A stretch of 64,000 bases of DNA from Nevskia sp. (GCA_023229645.1 JALNYU010000001.1:370641-434640), one strand, 5' to 3'. Shown: positions 1 to 8,851, counted from the first letter of the stretch. Notes: a model not told the origin generated them from the letters alone. Program-made: numbers and translations.

Positions 1-1
1 T

Positions 2-976
2 TCGCAGAAGATAAATTATCAACGGGCGTTGGAAGGAGAACTCGCGCGCACGATCATGGCGTTAGATCCGATTCGCTATGCGCGATTGCATCTGGTATTG
101 CCCGAATCGAGTTTATTTAAGCGAGATCGTGAGCAGCCGAAGGCTTCGGTAACAGTAATCACGGCGCCAGGGCGAAGCCTGACCTCAGACCAAATTGCCG
201 GAATTCAACGACTAGTTGCATCTGCGGTTCCCGGCTTATTGGCTGAAACGGTGTCGGTGCACGATCATCGTGGCGTTAGCCTCTCGGGGGCGGGCGCTGG
301 AGCCGTGGGCGGGACTGACGCCATCGAGAGTCGTGTGCGGGCGAAAGAGACTGTTGAGTCTTATCTCACTGCGAAGGTTTATGAAATCCTCGCACCGATT
401 TATGAGCCTACCGCGATCGCCGTTAGTATCGACGCCTCGTTGCGGATGGATCATGTGACGTCGACGCGAGAAGCGATGATTCCCGCCGAAAAAGATTCTG
501 GGGCACATGGTTCGAAGCAACTCGACCAGATTGATGAGTTGCCGGGCGCGATTGAACGGCTATCGATCGGCGTTATGCTGCCGGGCGGCAATGGCTCGGA
601 TGTTTCGATCGACCAAATTCGGGAACTGATCGCCAGCGCAGTCGGTGCGAATACCGCCCGGGGCGATCGAATTGCAGTGTTTCCGGTTTTGCAGCCCAAA
701 GCGCGCAATCAAGAGCAGCCGCCAGTAATAGCCGCCGATCAGAGCAATGGCTCGGCTCCGCCCGCAGGTGATCTGGCGCATGCGGTTTGGGTTGAGCCGT
801 CGTTATCAATCAAATTGGTTTTCTTCAGTCTTGCTGTATTTCTGGTCGCCGCTGTTTACGCGGCACTGCGGCGCCGAAAAGGGCAGATGTCTCGCGCTGA
901 GCGTGAGGCGTTGCTGGGCAATGTTCGTGAATGGCTACAACGGGACCTCAATAAGCCCAGGCCGGCTTCGAAATGA
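2..976 (+). CDS. fliF: Flagellar M-ring protein FliF (C-terminal part, cut by window edge)
   Basis: FliF forms the MS-ring in the inner membrane, on which the export gate and switch are built. The reading frame is open from base 2 (SQKINYQRALEGELARTI), so the start lies outside the window and about 324 C-terminal residues are visible. The ring-building motif region (LEGELARTI, RLHLVLPE, VTVITAPG) is typical of the family. A single transmembrane segment near bases 805-875 (SIKLVFFSLAVFLVAAVYAAL) precedes a short basic cytoplasmic tail that normally binds FliG. The stop overlaps the next start as ATGA. What is odd is that no FliG gene follows. Identification is firm from family motifs and the neighbouring fliH-fliI-fliJ. 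Confidence 0.93.
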   Translation, partial: SQKINYQRALEGELARTIMALDPIRYARLHLVLPESSLFKRDREQPKASVTVITAPGRSLTSDQIAGIQRLVASAVPGLLAETVSVHDHRGVSLSGAGAGAVGGTDAIESRVRAKETVESYLTAKVYEILAPIYEPTAIAVSIDASLRMDHVTSTREAMIPAEKDSGAHGSKQLDQIDELPGAIERLSIGVMLPGGNGSDVSIDQIRELIASAVGANTARGDRIAVFPVLQPKARNQEQPPVIAADQSNGSAPPAGDLAHAVWVEPSLSIKLVFFSLAVFLVAAVYAALRRRKGQMSRAEREALLGNVREWLQRDLNKPRPASK

Positions 977-1488
977 GCGACCCACGATTTATTGCATTAA
1001 AACTTGCGGCGTTGCCGGAAGGTGATCGACGCTGGTTATTGCGGCAGCTGACAAAGGCCGAGCGCCAACAAATACAGCCTGGGTTAGTTGAGGCGTTGAC
1101 ACTGTCGCCGGCGGCGTTGTTGCGCGCACTCGAAGCGGCAGCGCCTGACGAAGCGGCATCGACAGCCGCGCCGCTCCAGAACGCTGAATTGGCGCCGCTG
1201 CGTAGTGCTGCGGGGGCAAAAGTGGTTGCGTTGATGAGCGTGCTGCCGATCTCGTGCACGGCCCTATTGCTGGAAAAGGGACCGTGGCCGTGGGGAAATG
1301 AGCTCAATATCTCGTTGACGTCTGATGAGCGCAGAACACTCCCCAAAGCGCTCATCGCAGTGCGCGGCCGGGTCAGTCCACGGTTTGAAGCGCTGCTGTT
1401 TGAGCAGATCGGCTCAGCGCTTGCTGATACCGCGGGTATCGGCGCGAAGGCACGCAACTCGCAGTTTGACAAGATACTCGGCGATTAA
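973..1488 (+). CDS. Unknown protein in the position of fliG
   Basis: This is a 171-residue protein, translationally coupled to fliF by an ATGA overlap and followed after 40 bases by fliH. The slot normally holds fliG (about 330 residues), but I see none of the FliG armadillo or C-terminal charged-helix signatures, and the length is half. The N-terminal third is helical and charged (LPEGDRRWLLRQLTKAERQQ), followed by an Ala-rich linker and a second helical part (ERRTLPKALIAVRGRVSPRF). It has no signal peptide or membrane segment, so it is probably a cytoplasmic partner of the C-ring or export ATPase. A strongly diverged or reduced FliG remains possible. I do not recognise the family. Confidence 0.7.
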   Translation: MSDPRFIALKLAALPEGDRRWLLRQLTKAERQQIQPGLVEALTLSPAALLRALEAAAPDEAASTAAPLQNAELAPLRSAAGAKVVALMSVLPISCTALLLEKGPWPWGNELNISLTSDERRTLPKALIAVRGRVSPRFEALLFEQIGSALADTAGIGAKARNSQFDKILGD

Positions 1489-1528
1489 TCGACGCCCAAG
1501 CTGACGATATTCAACAGGAAGTGTAGTC

Positions 1529-2260
1529 ATGGCCGGTGTCATCCGAACGTATCTGAATACTGCTGAAGAATCGGTCACGCTGGGGCGTCGCCGAGTAATC
1601 GAGCCGCAGTTGGTTTCGCACCTGGTAGCGCAACCGAAGGCGGCTGCCGAGTCTATGGCGATGGCAGCGGTTGCAATAGGCGCCGTAGCGCCAGAGATGG
1701 CCGGCAATAGCGTTAATGCTGACGAAGCGGAAGCGGAACGGCGAGCCGAAGCACGACACCGCGCGTATGACGAAGGCTTTAAGCATGGGCAAGCCGAGGG
1801 CCGCGTTAGTATCGAAGCCGAGTGGGCCGGAAAGCTGCACGGGCTGGTCAGCGTCGTCGAAGCATTACAAGGCGCGCGTGAGGACGTTTTTCGGACAATG
1901 GAGGACGACATCGTCGCGCTAGCATTCGAGGCGATCGTCCGAATTCTCGGGCCGGCCCCGGTAACACGATTGATCGTTGAACAGATGGTGCGCGAACTGT
2001 TTGCATCCGGTGACTACCAAGATCCGATCACGGTGCGCGTATCGTCTGAAGACTACGAGTTATTAGTGGCCGAGCCCGCGATCGTTGAGTTGGAAGATCG
2101 GCGTGCGGCGATCAAGTTGGTAGAGGATGCGCGCTTAAAGCTCGGCGGCTGCATTATCGAAACCGCACGCGGCGCACTAGATGCACGTATTGAAACGCAG
2201 CTAGAACGACTGCGGTCCGCATTGCTCGATGCCCGAGCAAGCAAAATGTCGCCGGATTGA
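1529..2260 (+). CDS. fliH: Flagellar export ATPase regulator FliH (SctL/FliH family)
   Basis: FliH tethers the FliI ATPase to the C-ring and restrains its activity during type III export. The protein has 243 residues. It has a variable N-terminus, then a long charged coiled coil (about residues 65-95, rich in E, A and R, with YDEGFKHGQAEGR). The C-terminal globular domain ends in GGCIIETARGALDARI, the conserved FliH/YscL signature. The start at 1529 has an AGGAAG ribosome-binding site eight bases upstream. It lies directly before fliI, the usual operon partner. Confidence 0.9.
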   Translation: MAGVIRTYLNTAEESVTLGRRRVIEPQLVSHLVAQPKAAAESMAMAAVAIGAVAPEMAGNSVNADEAEAERRAEARHRAYDEGFKHGQAEGRVSIEAEWAGKLHGLVSVVEALQGAREDVFRTMEDDIVALAFEAIVRILGPAPVTRLIVEQMVRELFASGDYQDPITVRVSSEDYELLVAEPAIVELEDRRAAIKLVEDARLKLGGCIIETARGALDARIETQLERLRSALLDARASKMSPD

Positions 2261-2275
2261 GCGGCGTTAGTTGTC

Positions 2276-3598
2276 GTGAGTGCGCGAGAAAAATATTTGT
2301 CAGCGGTCCGAACTGCGGAGCTTGTTCCGCGGCTGGGCAAGGTACGGAAATTTATTGGCACCGTCGTCGAGTCATCAGGGCCTGACGCATCGCTAGGTGA
2401 ACTATGCAATATCTATGTTCCCGGTCGATCAACGCCAATTGCCGCTGAAGTTGTAGGTTTTCGTGACGATGTTGTTTTCTTGATGCCATTCGCAGACTTA
2501 CATGGAATTCGTCCAGGAAGTGAGATCGTCGCAACCGGGCGTGTTGCGCGCGTTCCGGTGGGGCAAGCGTTATTAGGCCGAATTGTCGACTCACTTGGCG
2601 CGCCGCTCGATAACTTGCCAGCGATCAAACCCGAGCGTTTTCGCTCCCTCTATGCGGAGCCGGGTAATCCGATTCAAAGACAGCGCATCTCGCGGATCTT
2701 CGAAACCCGCATTCGGGCCATTGATACCCTGTTAACCATCGGCGTAGGGCAACGGCTCGGCATTTTTGCCGGCAGTGGTGTTGGCAAAAGTTCTCTGCTC
2801 GGCATGATCGCGCAAAACAGCCAAGCCGACATAAATGTGATCGCGCTGATCGGCGAACGCGGGCGCGAGGTGCGCGATTTTGTCGAGATTCATCTTGGTG
2901 ACGCGCTAAAGCGTTCAGTTGTCGTCGTCGCAACGGCGGAGCAAAGCGCTCTACTGCGGTCCCACGCGGCATTTACCGCCACGGCTATTGCGGAACATTT
3001 TCGCGACCAAGGCTTATCGGTTGCGTTGATGTTGGATTCGTTGACACGCTTTGCCATGGCGCGCCGCGAAATCGGCTTGTCGGTTGGCGAGCCGCCGACG
3101 GCAAGAGGTTATACCCCATCGGTATTTGCGATATTGCCCAAGCTGTTAGAACGGTCTGGACCGGGGACGGCGAACGCGGGCTCTATCACTGCGCTCTACA
3201 CCGTATTGGTTGAAGGCGACGATTTGAATGAGCCCGTTGCAGATCATGTTCGAGCGATTGTCGACGGCCATCTCGTGCTGTCCAGAGAGATTGCGAATCG
3301 AGGGCGTTATCCCTCGCTCGACATACTGCAGAGCATCAGCCGTCTGTTTTCTCAGCTTGCAACGAGGGATGAGCGGAAGCAGGTTGAAGCACTGTTTGAG
3401 TTGATTTCAACCTACGAAGAATCTCGCGATTTAATCGGGCTTGGCGCGTACAAAGCAGGCGCAAACAAACAGCTAGATCGCGCGGTTAAGTTGATGCCAA
3501 AAATTGAAGCCTTTCTTAAGCAGGCCCTGGACGAAGCAACATCAAGACAAGACGCTTATGCCGCGCTGCAGCGCATACTCAAAGATGAGGCGGCATGA
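2276..3598 (+). CDS. fliI: Flagellum-specific ATP synthase FliI (type III export ATPase)
   Basis: This is the hexameric ATPase that unfolds and delivers flagellar export substrates at the export gate. The protein has 440 residues, normal for the family. The Walker A loop is GIFAGSGVGKSSLLG (about residues 161-175). The Walker B region is VALMLDSLTRFAMARREIGL, followed by the SVGEPPTARGYTPSVF motif shared by type III ATPases and F1 beta. It starts at a GTG (2276), 15 bases after fliH, and its stop overlaps the fliJ start as ATGA. It is clearly functional as read. Confidence 0.97.
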   Translation: MSAREKYLSAVRTAELVPRLGKVRKFIGTVVESSGPDASLGELCNIYVPGRSTPIAAEVVGFRDDVVFLMPFADLHGIRPGSEIVATGRVARVPVGQALLGRIVDSLGAPLDNLPAIKPERFRSLYAEPGNPIQRQRISRIFETRIRAIDTLLTIGVGQRLGIFAGSGVGKSSLLGMIAQNSQADINVIALIGERGREVRDFVEIHLGDALKRSVVVVATAEQSALLRSHAAFTATAIAEHFRDQGLSVALMLDSLTRFAMARREIGLSVGEPPTARGYTPSVFAILPKLLERSGPGTANAGSITALYTVLVEGDDLNEPVADHVRAIVDGHLVLSREIANRGRYPSLDILQSISRLFSQLATRDERKQVEALFELISTYEESRDLIGLGAYKAGANKQLDRAVKLMPKIEAFLKQALDEATSRQDAYAALQRILKDEAA

Positions 3599-4059
3599 AG
3601 CAATATAGTCGCCGCGAGAAAGTAATTTCGGTGCTTGAAGCCTTGGTGCGTCAAGAAGCTGATGAAACTGCCAGACGTTTACGAGAACATCAGGTGCAGA
3701 TGGCTGCGTCGGAGGCAGCGACCGCAGCGCAGCGCGCGAAGCTTAACCTTGCGGTCAGCGAGGCGAGAAGCCAGCGCGCACCGGGTGGCACGCTGAATCT
3801 GGGGTTGCTGAGTCTTTCGACGCGGCATATGGCCGCCCAGACACAGCTTGCGGCGGCGGCCGCTAAGGAACTCGAAACCGTTGTTGATGCCGTAGAAGCT
3901 GTTCAGACAGAAATACAATTCCAGCAACGTAAGCTTGAGCGTTATGCCGACTTGGCGCGCGAGACAACAAGCAGGCAGGCGATGCAGCGCGAAAAGATTG
4001 AAGAGAAGAATATCGACGAGCTTTGGCTCGGCACTGGGCGGTGGGAGAGCAACGAATGA
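3595..4059 (+). CDS. fliJ: Flagellar export chaperone FliJ-like protein
   Basis: This 154-residue protein is almost entirely alpha-helical and charged, consistent with the antiparallel coiled coil of FliJ/YscO that acts as the central stalk of the FliI hexamer and escorts chaperones to FlhA. Helical heptads run through LVRQEADETARRLREHQVQ and AVQTEIQFQQRKLERYADLA. FliJ proteins are poorly conserved in sequence, so the call rests on size, coiled-coil character and the fliH-fliI-X-fliK order. It is overlapped by fliI upstream and by the next gene downstream (ATGA at 4056-4059). Confidence 0.8.
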   Translation: MKQYSRREKVISVLEALVRQEADETARRLREHQVQMAASEAATAAQRAKLNLAVSEARSQRAPGGTLNLGLLSLSTRHMAAQTQLAAAAAKELETVVDAVEAVQTEIQFQQRKLERYADLARETTSRQAMQREKIEEKNIDELWLGTGRWESNE

Positions 4060-4808
4060 CGATCGACGTTTCAGCCAATAGCGATCTCGCTGCGTTGCAG
4101 CAGGTCCGCGCTTCGCCAGACTATGCAAGCCGTCTCCGGCACGATTGGGAGAACGATAGCTTCGATCGCTTATTTGAGTCTGGTTTGCGGCACAGCAGTG
4201 TGCTTGAGGCGGGGCAGGTTGCTTCTGCCCCGGAATCCGCTCAGCAGGCGTTTGACGTGGCGATTGCCGACGATACGGCGTTCGCTCCCGCTGATACGCG
4301 GAGCTTTTCCGAGCAATTAGTTCGGCGTAATGCCGCGGATTTTAACGCGGCATCTTCGACACAAATTGCCACCCTGAGCACCAGTTCTGTGTCGACGGGT
4401 TACGGAATTTCCACGGCACCGCAGCCAGCTTTCAGTTTCGGCGGTGGAAATAGCGCCGGTGACGACCTGCTGTCGAATGTGCCAGAGACAGCGAACGCAT
4501 TCGTCAATGAAGTCGGGACCAATAGCGAGCACGTTCGTCCTACCCGCGTAGCTTTAGTTGTCGGCTTAACAGCGCATGGCGTTACTGTTCGGATCAGGAA
4601 CCCGGCGCTGAATCTCGATACCGTAAACGCCCTGCGTTATGCCGTTGCTTCGGAGTTGGGATGGGTTGGGCTGAGTCTTGCGAGCTTTAAAGTGAATGGT
4701 ACCGAAGCGCTGCCGCTCAAAGCGCAGTCTCAAGGTGCCGGTAGCGTGGATGCCGCGGTAAACAGAGTGGAAAAATTATTTCAGATTGGCGATGGGAGTA
4801 ACGGATAA
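4056..4808 (+). CDS. fliK: Putative hook-length control protein FliK-like
   Basis: FliK measures hook length and switches export specificity. This 250-residue protein sits between fliJ and flgD, the usual place. It has a long low-complexity N-terminal half rich in A, S and D and a compact C-terminal domain (TRVALVVGLTAHGVTVRIRN, then ALRYAVASELGWVG) that resembles the FliK/HrpP/YscP secretion-switch domain in size and position. An upstream in-frame TTG at 4023 would overlap fliJ by 37 bases. I prefer the ATG at 4056, coupled by ATGA. The sequence similarity I can see is weak, so the name is mainly contextual. Confidence 0.6.
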   Translation: MTIDVSANSDLAALQQVRASPDYASRLRHDWENDSFDRLFESGLRHSSVLEAGQVASAPESAQQAFDVAIADDTAFAPADTRSFSEQLVRRNAADFNAASSTQIATLSTSSVSTGYGISTAPQPAFSFGGGNSAGDDLLSNVPETANAFVNEVGTNSEHVRPTRVALVVGLTAHGVTVRIRNPALNLDTVNALRYAVASELGWVGLSLASFKVNGTEALPLKAQSQGAGSVDAAVNRVEKLFQIGDGSNG

Positions 4809-5218
4809 TGGCTGTAGATACCATTGGCAGCAGCGTTGGTAGCGGCGTTGGGCAAGTTCAGCGCAATGGCTTGCAGCAGCAAGACTTCCTGCGTTTATTC
4901 TTAACGCAGCTGTCATTCCAGGACCCGTTAAATCCAGTCGACAATAGAGAATTTCTTGCCCAGCTTGCGCAGTTCGCAAATATTCAGCAAACGCAGGTAT
5001 TGAGCGACAACATCCAAGGCCTGCTTGCCGTGCAGTCAGTATCCCAGTCTGTAGGCCTAATTGGGCGAACGGTCTCCGTTACTCAAAATAATCAAACGCT
5101 GACTGGGCAAGTTACAACAATCCGTTACGACACCGGGCAGCCACTATTAACCTTGTTACAGGCTGACGGCACTTCGATACAAAACGTGCGGCTTGCGCAA
5201 ATCGTTCTGGTCCGGTGA
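4808..5218 (+). CDS. flgD: Flagellar hook assembly scaffold FlgD (short form)
   Basis: FlgD caps the growing hook. The N-terminal export and capping region is classical: LQQQDFLRLFLTQLSFQDPL, then NREFLAQLAQFANIQQ. The protein is 136 residues, against about 220 in enteric FlgD; the tudor/FnIII part after residue 75 is reduced to one small beta unit (VGLIGRTVSV to IQNVRLAQIVLVR). It starts with a one-base TAATG overlap with the gene before. Short FlgD forms are known, so this need not be a truncation. Confidence 0.93.
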   Translation: MAVDTIGSSVGSGVGQVQRNGLQQQDFLRLFLTQLSFQDPLNPVDNREFLAQLAQFANIQQTQVLSDNIQGLLAVQSVSQSVGLIGRTVSVTQNNQTLTGQVTTIRYDTGQPLLTLLQADGTSIQNVRLAQIVLVR

Positions 5219-5228
5219 GGATACGCAC

Positions 5229-6449
5229 ATGACTGCTTTTTCTAGTATTTATACCAGTTTGACCGGACTATTCAGCTTTACGCGCGCGCTGAATACCGTT
5301 AGCGATAATGTCGCCAATCTAAATACGCCTGGGTTTAAATCCAACGACGTTTTATTTCGCGATCTCGGGCTTTCAGACACGAGCGTCGGCGACGGTGTTA
5401 TCTCTCGGGAGCCCATTGCATCTGGAAATGGGGTTGAACTCCGCGGCACGGTACGCCGATTCGCGCAGGGTGACTTTCAAGGAACGAGTTCGGCAACTGA
5501 CTTGGCGATTGACGGCAACGGTTTTTTTGTTGTTCGTCAGGATCAGACGCAGCGTTACACTCGGGCCGGGCAGTTTACGTTCAACACCGATGGTTACCTA
5601 GTTGACGCGGCAACAGGCGCGCGTACGCAAGCGCTGGCGAATGGCAATCAACTGAGTGATTTCAGGGTGTTGCCGACACAGACGCGCCCGCCAGTGCCGA
5701 CGAGCCTCGTTACCTTTACCAGTAACCTTTCTAGCACGCCGCCCAACACCCCCAATCCAACGCCATTCTCCGTCGGTAACATTCAGGTTGTTGACGCGGC
5801 GGGTAATACGCGCACGTTGACTGCGAACTTCACCAACAATAGTGCAGTGACACCAGGCAGCTGGCTTGTCACGATCGACGAGCAAAATGTGCAGATTGCT
5901 TCGGGTGAAATCCGTTTCCAGGGGACAGGGTCGCCAGCGGTTGGGTTCAATACCATTGATGTATCGCTGCCGGCCGGCGCTAATCAAAGTACGATCACCC
6001 TCAATTTCGACGGGGCAACATCGTTCTCTACTGGCTCAACATCAACACTACAAGTTGGCACCGCGAACGGCACCCAGCTCGGCGTGCTTACTCAAGTCAC
6101 AATTGATCGCCAGGGCATCGCTCAGCTTGTCTTTTCAAACGGCGATACCGTCGCGGGACAGCGGTTGGCTTTGGCCTCGTTTGCCGATCCGCAATCACTC
6201 GCCGAAGTCGGGGCTTCTAGCTTTGAGGTTATTTCTGATGCAGCGATTGACCAGCCGCAGTTTGGGTTCGCAACTGAGGGTGGGCTTGGTCAGCTTCGGT
6301 CGAGCAATATTGAGCTTGCCAACGTGAACTTATCGCAGGAATTTTCCAATATTATCGTTCTGCAGCGCGCATTCCAGGGTAGTTCGCAGGTTTTAAACGT
6401 ATCCAGTCAGCTATTGGAACAGCTCTATAATAATCTTGCCGCACGATAA
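5229..6449 (+). CDS. flgE: Flagellar hook protein FlgE
   Basis: This is the subunit of the universal-joint hook. The protein has 406 residues. The N-terminal rod/hook motif is MTAFSSIYTSLTGLF with NTVSDNVANLNTPGFKSNDV. The D1 region carries DLAIDGNGFFVVRQD, and the C-terminal helix SNIELANVNLSQEFSNIIVL with QRAFQGSSQVLNV is the axial-family terminal signature. I chose the ATG at 5229 (behind GTGAGG) over an in-frame start at 5193 that would run into flgD and add residues ahead of the conserved helix. FlgG is the alternative axial protein, but the size and position after flgD favour FlgE. Confidence 0.93.
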   Translation: MTAFSSIYTSLTGLFSFTRALNTVSDNVANLNTPGFKSNDVLFRDLGLSDTSVGDGVISREPIASGNGVELRGTVRRFAQGDFQGTSSATDLAIDGNGFFVVRQDQTQRYTRAGQFTFNTDGYLVDAATGARTQALANGNQLSDFRVLPTQTRPPVPTSLVTFTSNLSSTPPNTPNPTPFSVGNIQVVDAAGNTRTLTANFTNNSAVTPGSWLVTIDEQNVQIASGEIRFQGTGSPAVGFNTIDVSLPAGANQSTITLNFDGATSFSTGSTSTLQVGTANGTQLGVLTQVTIDRQGIAQLVFSNGDTVAGQRLALASFADPQSLAEVGASSFEVISDAAIDQPQFGFATEGGLGQLRSSNIELANVNLSQEFSNIIVLQRAFQGSSQVLNVSSQLLEQLYNNLAAR

Positions 6450-7231
6450 TGGACGCCCGCGCCTATCTTTTATTGTCTGAGTCTCATCTGCTCGACTTGC
6501 GCAAGCGATTCGCGGCAGCGTTATCAACGTGGAATGAGCGCTGGTTGAATGCGGATGGCGTTTTCCTCTCGCTTACCGAGCTTGCGAGGCACGTTCCTGG
6601 TTCAGACGTCGGTGGCCACTGGGCCCTGGAAGATGGCGAGCGGTGTTACGTGCAGGCTGTACTAGATAAAACGGCCTCATTCGAAACACTGTTTTATCGG
6701 TTTATAGATCCTGCGGCGCAGGCCCGGCGCCCCGGGATGACGTCTGCTGTCGCGACCGCCACGGCGCAGGCACTGCTCGCTGATTTGGTGATGACGTTTA
6801 TCGGGGAGCAAGATAAAAGCCGTCTTTCGCCCGTCTGGCGGCGAGTGTCTGGGCCTACGGATCACGACGCGCTTGGCTACGGGGCTGTTGCAGCCAGCAT
6901 TAGTGCCGGCGATGTTGTGATCGGGCTTTATTTTTCGGGCGTTGTCGTCGGAAATCTGCTGCCGCGGGCGATAAAAAAGAAGGGCCCGGCGCTAGTAAAG
7001 CCCTTGCAAGCCGTTGCTACGGCCCCGGTCAAATTGCGTGTGTGCCTCGAAGCGAGCCAAGGGCTAATGCTGTCAGAGTTGGAAAATCTATCTGTCGGCG
7101 ACATCGTGTTGCTTGATCGCGAACCTGGCGAGGCATGGATGCTTACGGGGCCTGACGGCGTTGCCGTAGCGGCATGTGCACCGGGGCGAGTTGACTCTTA
7201 TTACGCGGTCCACGTGCTGGGTCGCAACTGA
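6449..7231 (+). CDS. Divergent FliM-like C-ring protein (SpoA domain at C-terminus)
   Basis: This 260-residue protein is coupled to flgE by a TAATG overlap and followed 17 bases later by fliN. The last 75 residues (VKLRVCLEASQGLMLSELEN, SVGDIVLLDRE) form a SpoA fold as in FliM, FliN and YscQ. The middle part could be the diverged FliM CheC-like domain. The N-terminus (MDARAYLLLSESHLLDLRKR) lacks the EIDALL-type peptide by which FliM binds phospho-CheY. It is therefore probably the FliM counterpart of this export machine, closer in layout to the YscQ/HrcQ type. Role inferred from the domain and its position before fliN. Confidence 0.75.
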   Translation: MDARAYLLLSESHLLDLRKRFAAALSTWNERWLNADGVFLSLTELARHVPGSDVGGHWALEDGERCYVQAVLDKTASFETLFYRFIDPAAQARRPGMTSAVATATAQALLADLVMTFIGEQDKSRLSPVWRRVSGPTDHDALGYGAVAASISAGDVVIGLYFSGVVVGNLLPRAIKKKGPALVKPLQAVATAPVKLRVCLEASQGLMLSELENLSVGDIVLLDREPGEAWMLTGPDGVAVAACAPGRVDSYYAVHVLGRN

Positions 7232-7248
7232 TTGTTTGAGGAGCGGTA

Positions 7249-7581
7249 ATGTCTGAATCGAGTAGTGGCACATCGTCGTCGATTAAGCGCGTCGAAATGG
7301 CCGATTTATCGACGGAATCTAAACATGGCGGAGCCCCATTCCTGCAGCATCAAGTTGAATTGATCCGCGGGGTTAAAGTCCGTGCGTCTGTTGTGCTCGG
7401 TGAAGTTGAACTCAGCGTCGGAAAATTGCTCGATATGCGCGATGGCGAAGTGCTAAAGCTGGATCGTCTGATCGATCAGCCACTTGAAATGCTGCTGGAC
7501 GGCAAGGTCGTTGCGCTCGGCGAATTGGTGGTGGTTGGCGACAATCTTGGCTTGCGGATTACAGAAATTGCGCAACGCTAA
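7249..7581 (+). CDS. fliN: Flagellar motor switch protein FliN
   Basis: FliN builds the base of the C-ring and receives export complexes through FliH. The protein has 110 residues, a normal length. The SpoA domain covers about residues 35-105: VKVRASVVLGEVELSVGKLL, LKLDRLIDQPLEML, then KVVALGELVVVGDNLGLRIT, which is the FliN signature. A clear GAGGAG ribosome-binding site precedes the ATG. It lies between the FliM-like gene and fliO. Confidence 0.95.
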   Translation: MSESSSGTSSSIKRVEMADLSTESKHGGAPFLQHQVELIRGVKVRASVVLGEVELSVGKLLDMRDGEVLKLDRLIDQPLEMLLDGKVVALGELVVVGDNLGLRITEIAQR

Positions 7582-7620
7582 ATAGGCCGAGGCAATTGCG
7601 TTGTCCGTCAATCCCTTTCG

Positions 7621-8079
7621 ATGCCATCCCCCTTTTCCATGATGCCGAGTCTTATTTTCAAGGCCATATTGTGCATCGGGGTATGGCTTGCTGACGTTGG
7701 CGACTTGCCGGCACGAATTCCTCTGCAGTCTGTGGAGGCATCGCCAGCGACGTTCCGTCACGACGATCGGCGTCTTGGTCAAAAGCTATTTCTCGCGCTC
7801 GGCTTTCTGTCATTTGTCGCCGGTTGTGCATTCGTTGCGGTGAAATTGCAGAGGAATGGCGCGTTGCGCAAGCTGCCGACGAATGTATCGCGTCGAGCGG
7901 CGTGTCGCGTGTTGGACTTCAAACGCGTCACGGCAAAATTAATAATCGTAACGGTTGAGCTTCCAGATGGGGGCATTATCACGTTGGCGGACAATGGCAA
8001 CACATTGAACATATTGAGCCGCACCGAGCCGAGTGTTTCTTCAGCCTCGCCGGTTGATGGGGCCAATCATGCTGCGTAA
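7621..8079 (+). CDS. fliO: Flagellar export protein FliO-like
   Basis: FliO helps assemble the FliP ring of the export gate. This 152-residue protein has an N-terminal hydrophobic stretch (possible signal peptide), a second transmembrane helix near residues 59-75 (FLALGFLSFVAGCAFVAV), and a small cytoplasmic beta domain (ACRVLDFKRVTAKLIIVTVE, GGIITLADNG) as in FliO. Sequence conservation is low in this family. The call rests on topology and position immediately before and overlapping fliP. No good ribosome-binding site is seen at 7621, and the ATG codons at 7639 and 7642 are alternatives. Confidence 0.75.
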   Translation: MPSPFSMMPSLIFKAILCIGVWLADVGDLPARIPLQSVEASPATFRHDDRRLGQKLFLALGFLSFVAGCAFVAVKLQRNGALRKLPTNVSRRAACRVLDFKRVTAKLIIVTVELPDGGIITLADNGNTLNILSRTEPSVSSASPVDGANHAA

Positions 8080-8836
8080 GTATGGGCGGCTATGCGTTTA
8101 CGCATTCGCGATAATCGCGGCGCTTTTTGTCTGCGCTGGTGTTAATGCGGCAGATCTGAGTTTTCCTGGGGGCAGCGTATCGTTCTTGTCGGCGGGGAAA
8201 GATCAACCGCTTGCCGCACCCGTTAAAATCATTTTGTTCTTGACGGCGCTGAGCGTATTGCCAGCATTGTTGATTGCCGCCACTGCATTTACGCGAATCA
8301 TCATCGTCTTGGCTATTCTTCGGCAGGCGATCGGCATGACATCGACGCCGCCCAATGCCGTGCTTATTAGTCTTGCGGTTTTTCTGACGCTTTTCACAAT
8401 GACGCCGGTTCTTCAGCGCATTGATAGCGTTGCGGTTGAGCCCTATCTCGCAGAAAAAATTGGTGAACGCGAAGCGGTTGAGTTAGGGGTAGAGCCCTTA
8501 AAGCGTTTTCTGGTTGCACAAACACGCGATAAAGATATTGCATTGGTAATGGAACTTGCCCATCAGAAGCTACCAGATTCCATTTCTGAAATCGGCATTT
8601 TTCAGCTGATTCCCGCATTCATGCTCAGCGAGTTGCGCACGGCTTTCGAGATTGGGTTTGTCATCTATCTGCCGTTTATTCTGATCGACATGATTGTCGC
8701 GAGTGCACTCATGTCATTAGGAATGATCATGGTGCCGCCGTTGGCGATGTCCTTGCCACTTAAGATTTTGATGTTTGTGCTAATCGATGGCTGGGCGCTG
8801 ATAACAGAAGCGCTGGTCAGAAGTTTTCAGCCCTGA
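8069..8836 (+). CDS. fliP: Flagellar biosynthesis protein FliP
   Basis: FliP is the core subunit of the export-gate pore in the inner membrane. The protein has 255 residues from the ATG at 8069, beginning with a cleavable signal peptide (MLRKYGRLCVYAFAIIAALF, cleavage probably after VNA) as usual for FliP. Family motifs are TAFTRIIIVLAILRQAIG, GIFQLIPAFMLSELRTAFEI and IDMIVASALMSLGMIMVPP. It overlaps the end of fliO by 11 bases. Earlier in-frame starts at 8033 and 8057 would only add residues ahead of the signal peptide. Confidence 0.97.
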   Translation: MLRKYGRLCVYAFAIIAALFVCAGVNAADLSFPGGSVSFLSAGKDQPLAAPVKIILFLTALSVLPALLIAATAFTRIIIVLAILRQAIGMTSTPPNAVLISLAVFLTLFTMTPVLQRIDSVAVEPYLAEKIGEREAVELGVEPLKRFLVAQTRDKDIALVMELAHQKLPDSISEIGIFQLIPAFMLSELRTAFEIGFVIYLPFILIDMIVASALMSLGMIMVPPLAMSLPLKILMFVLIDGWALITEALVRSFQP

Positions 8837-8851
8837 CGCTGGCGCAGCTGT

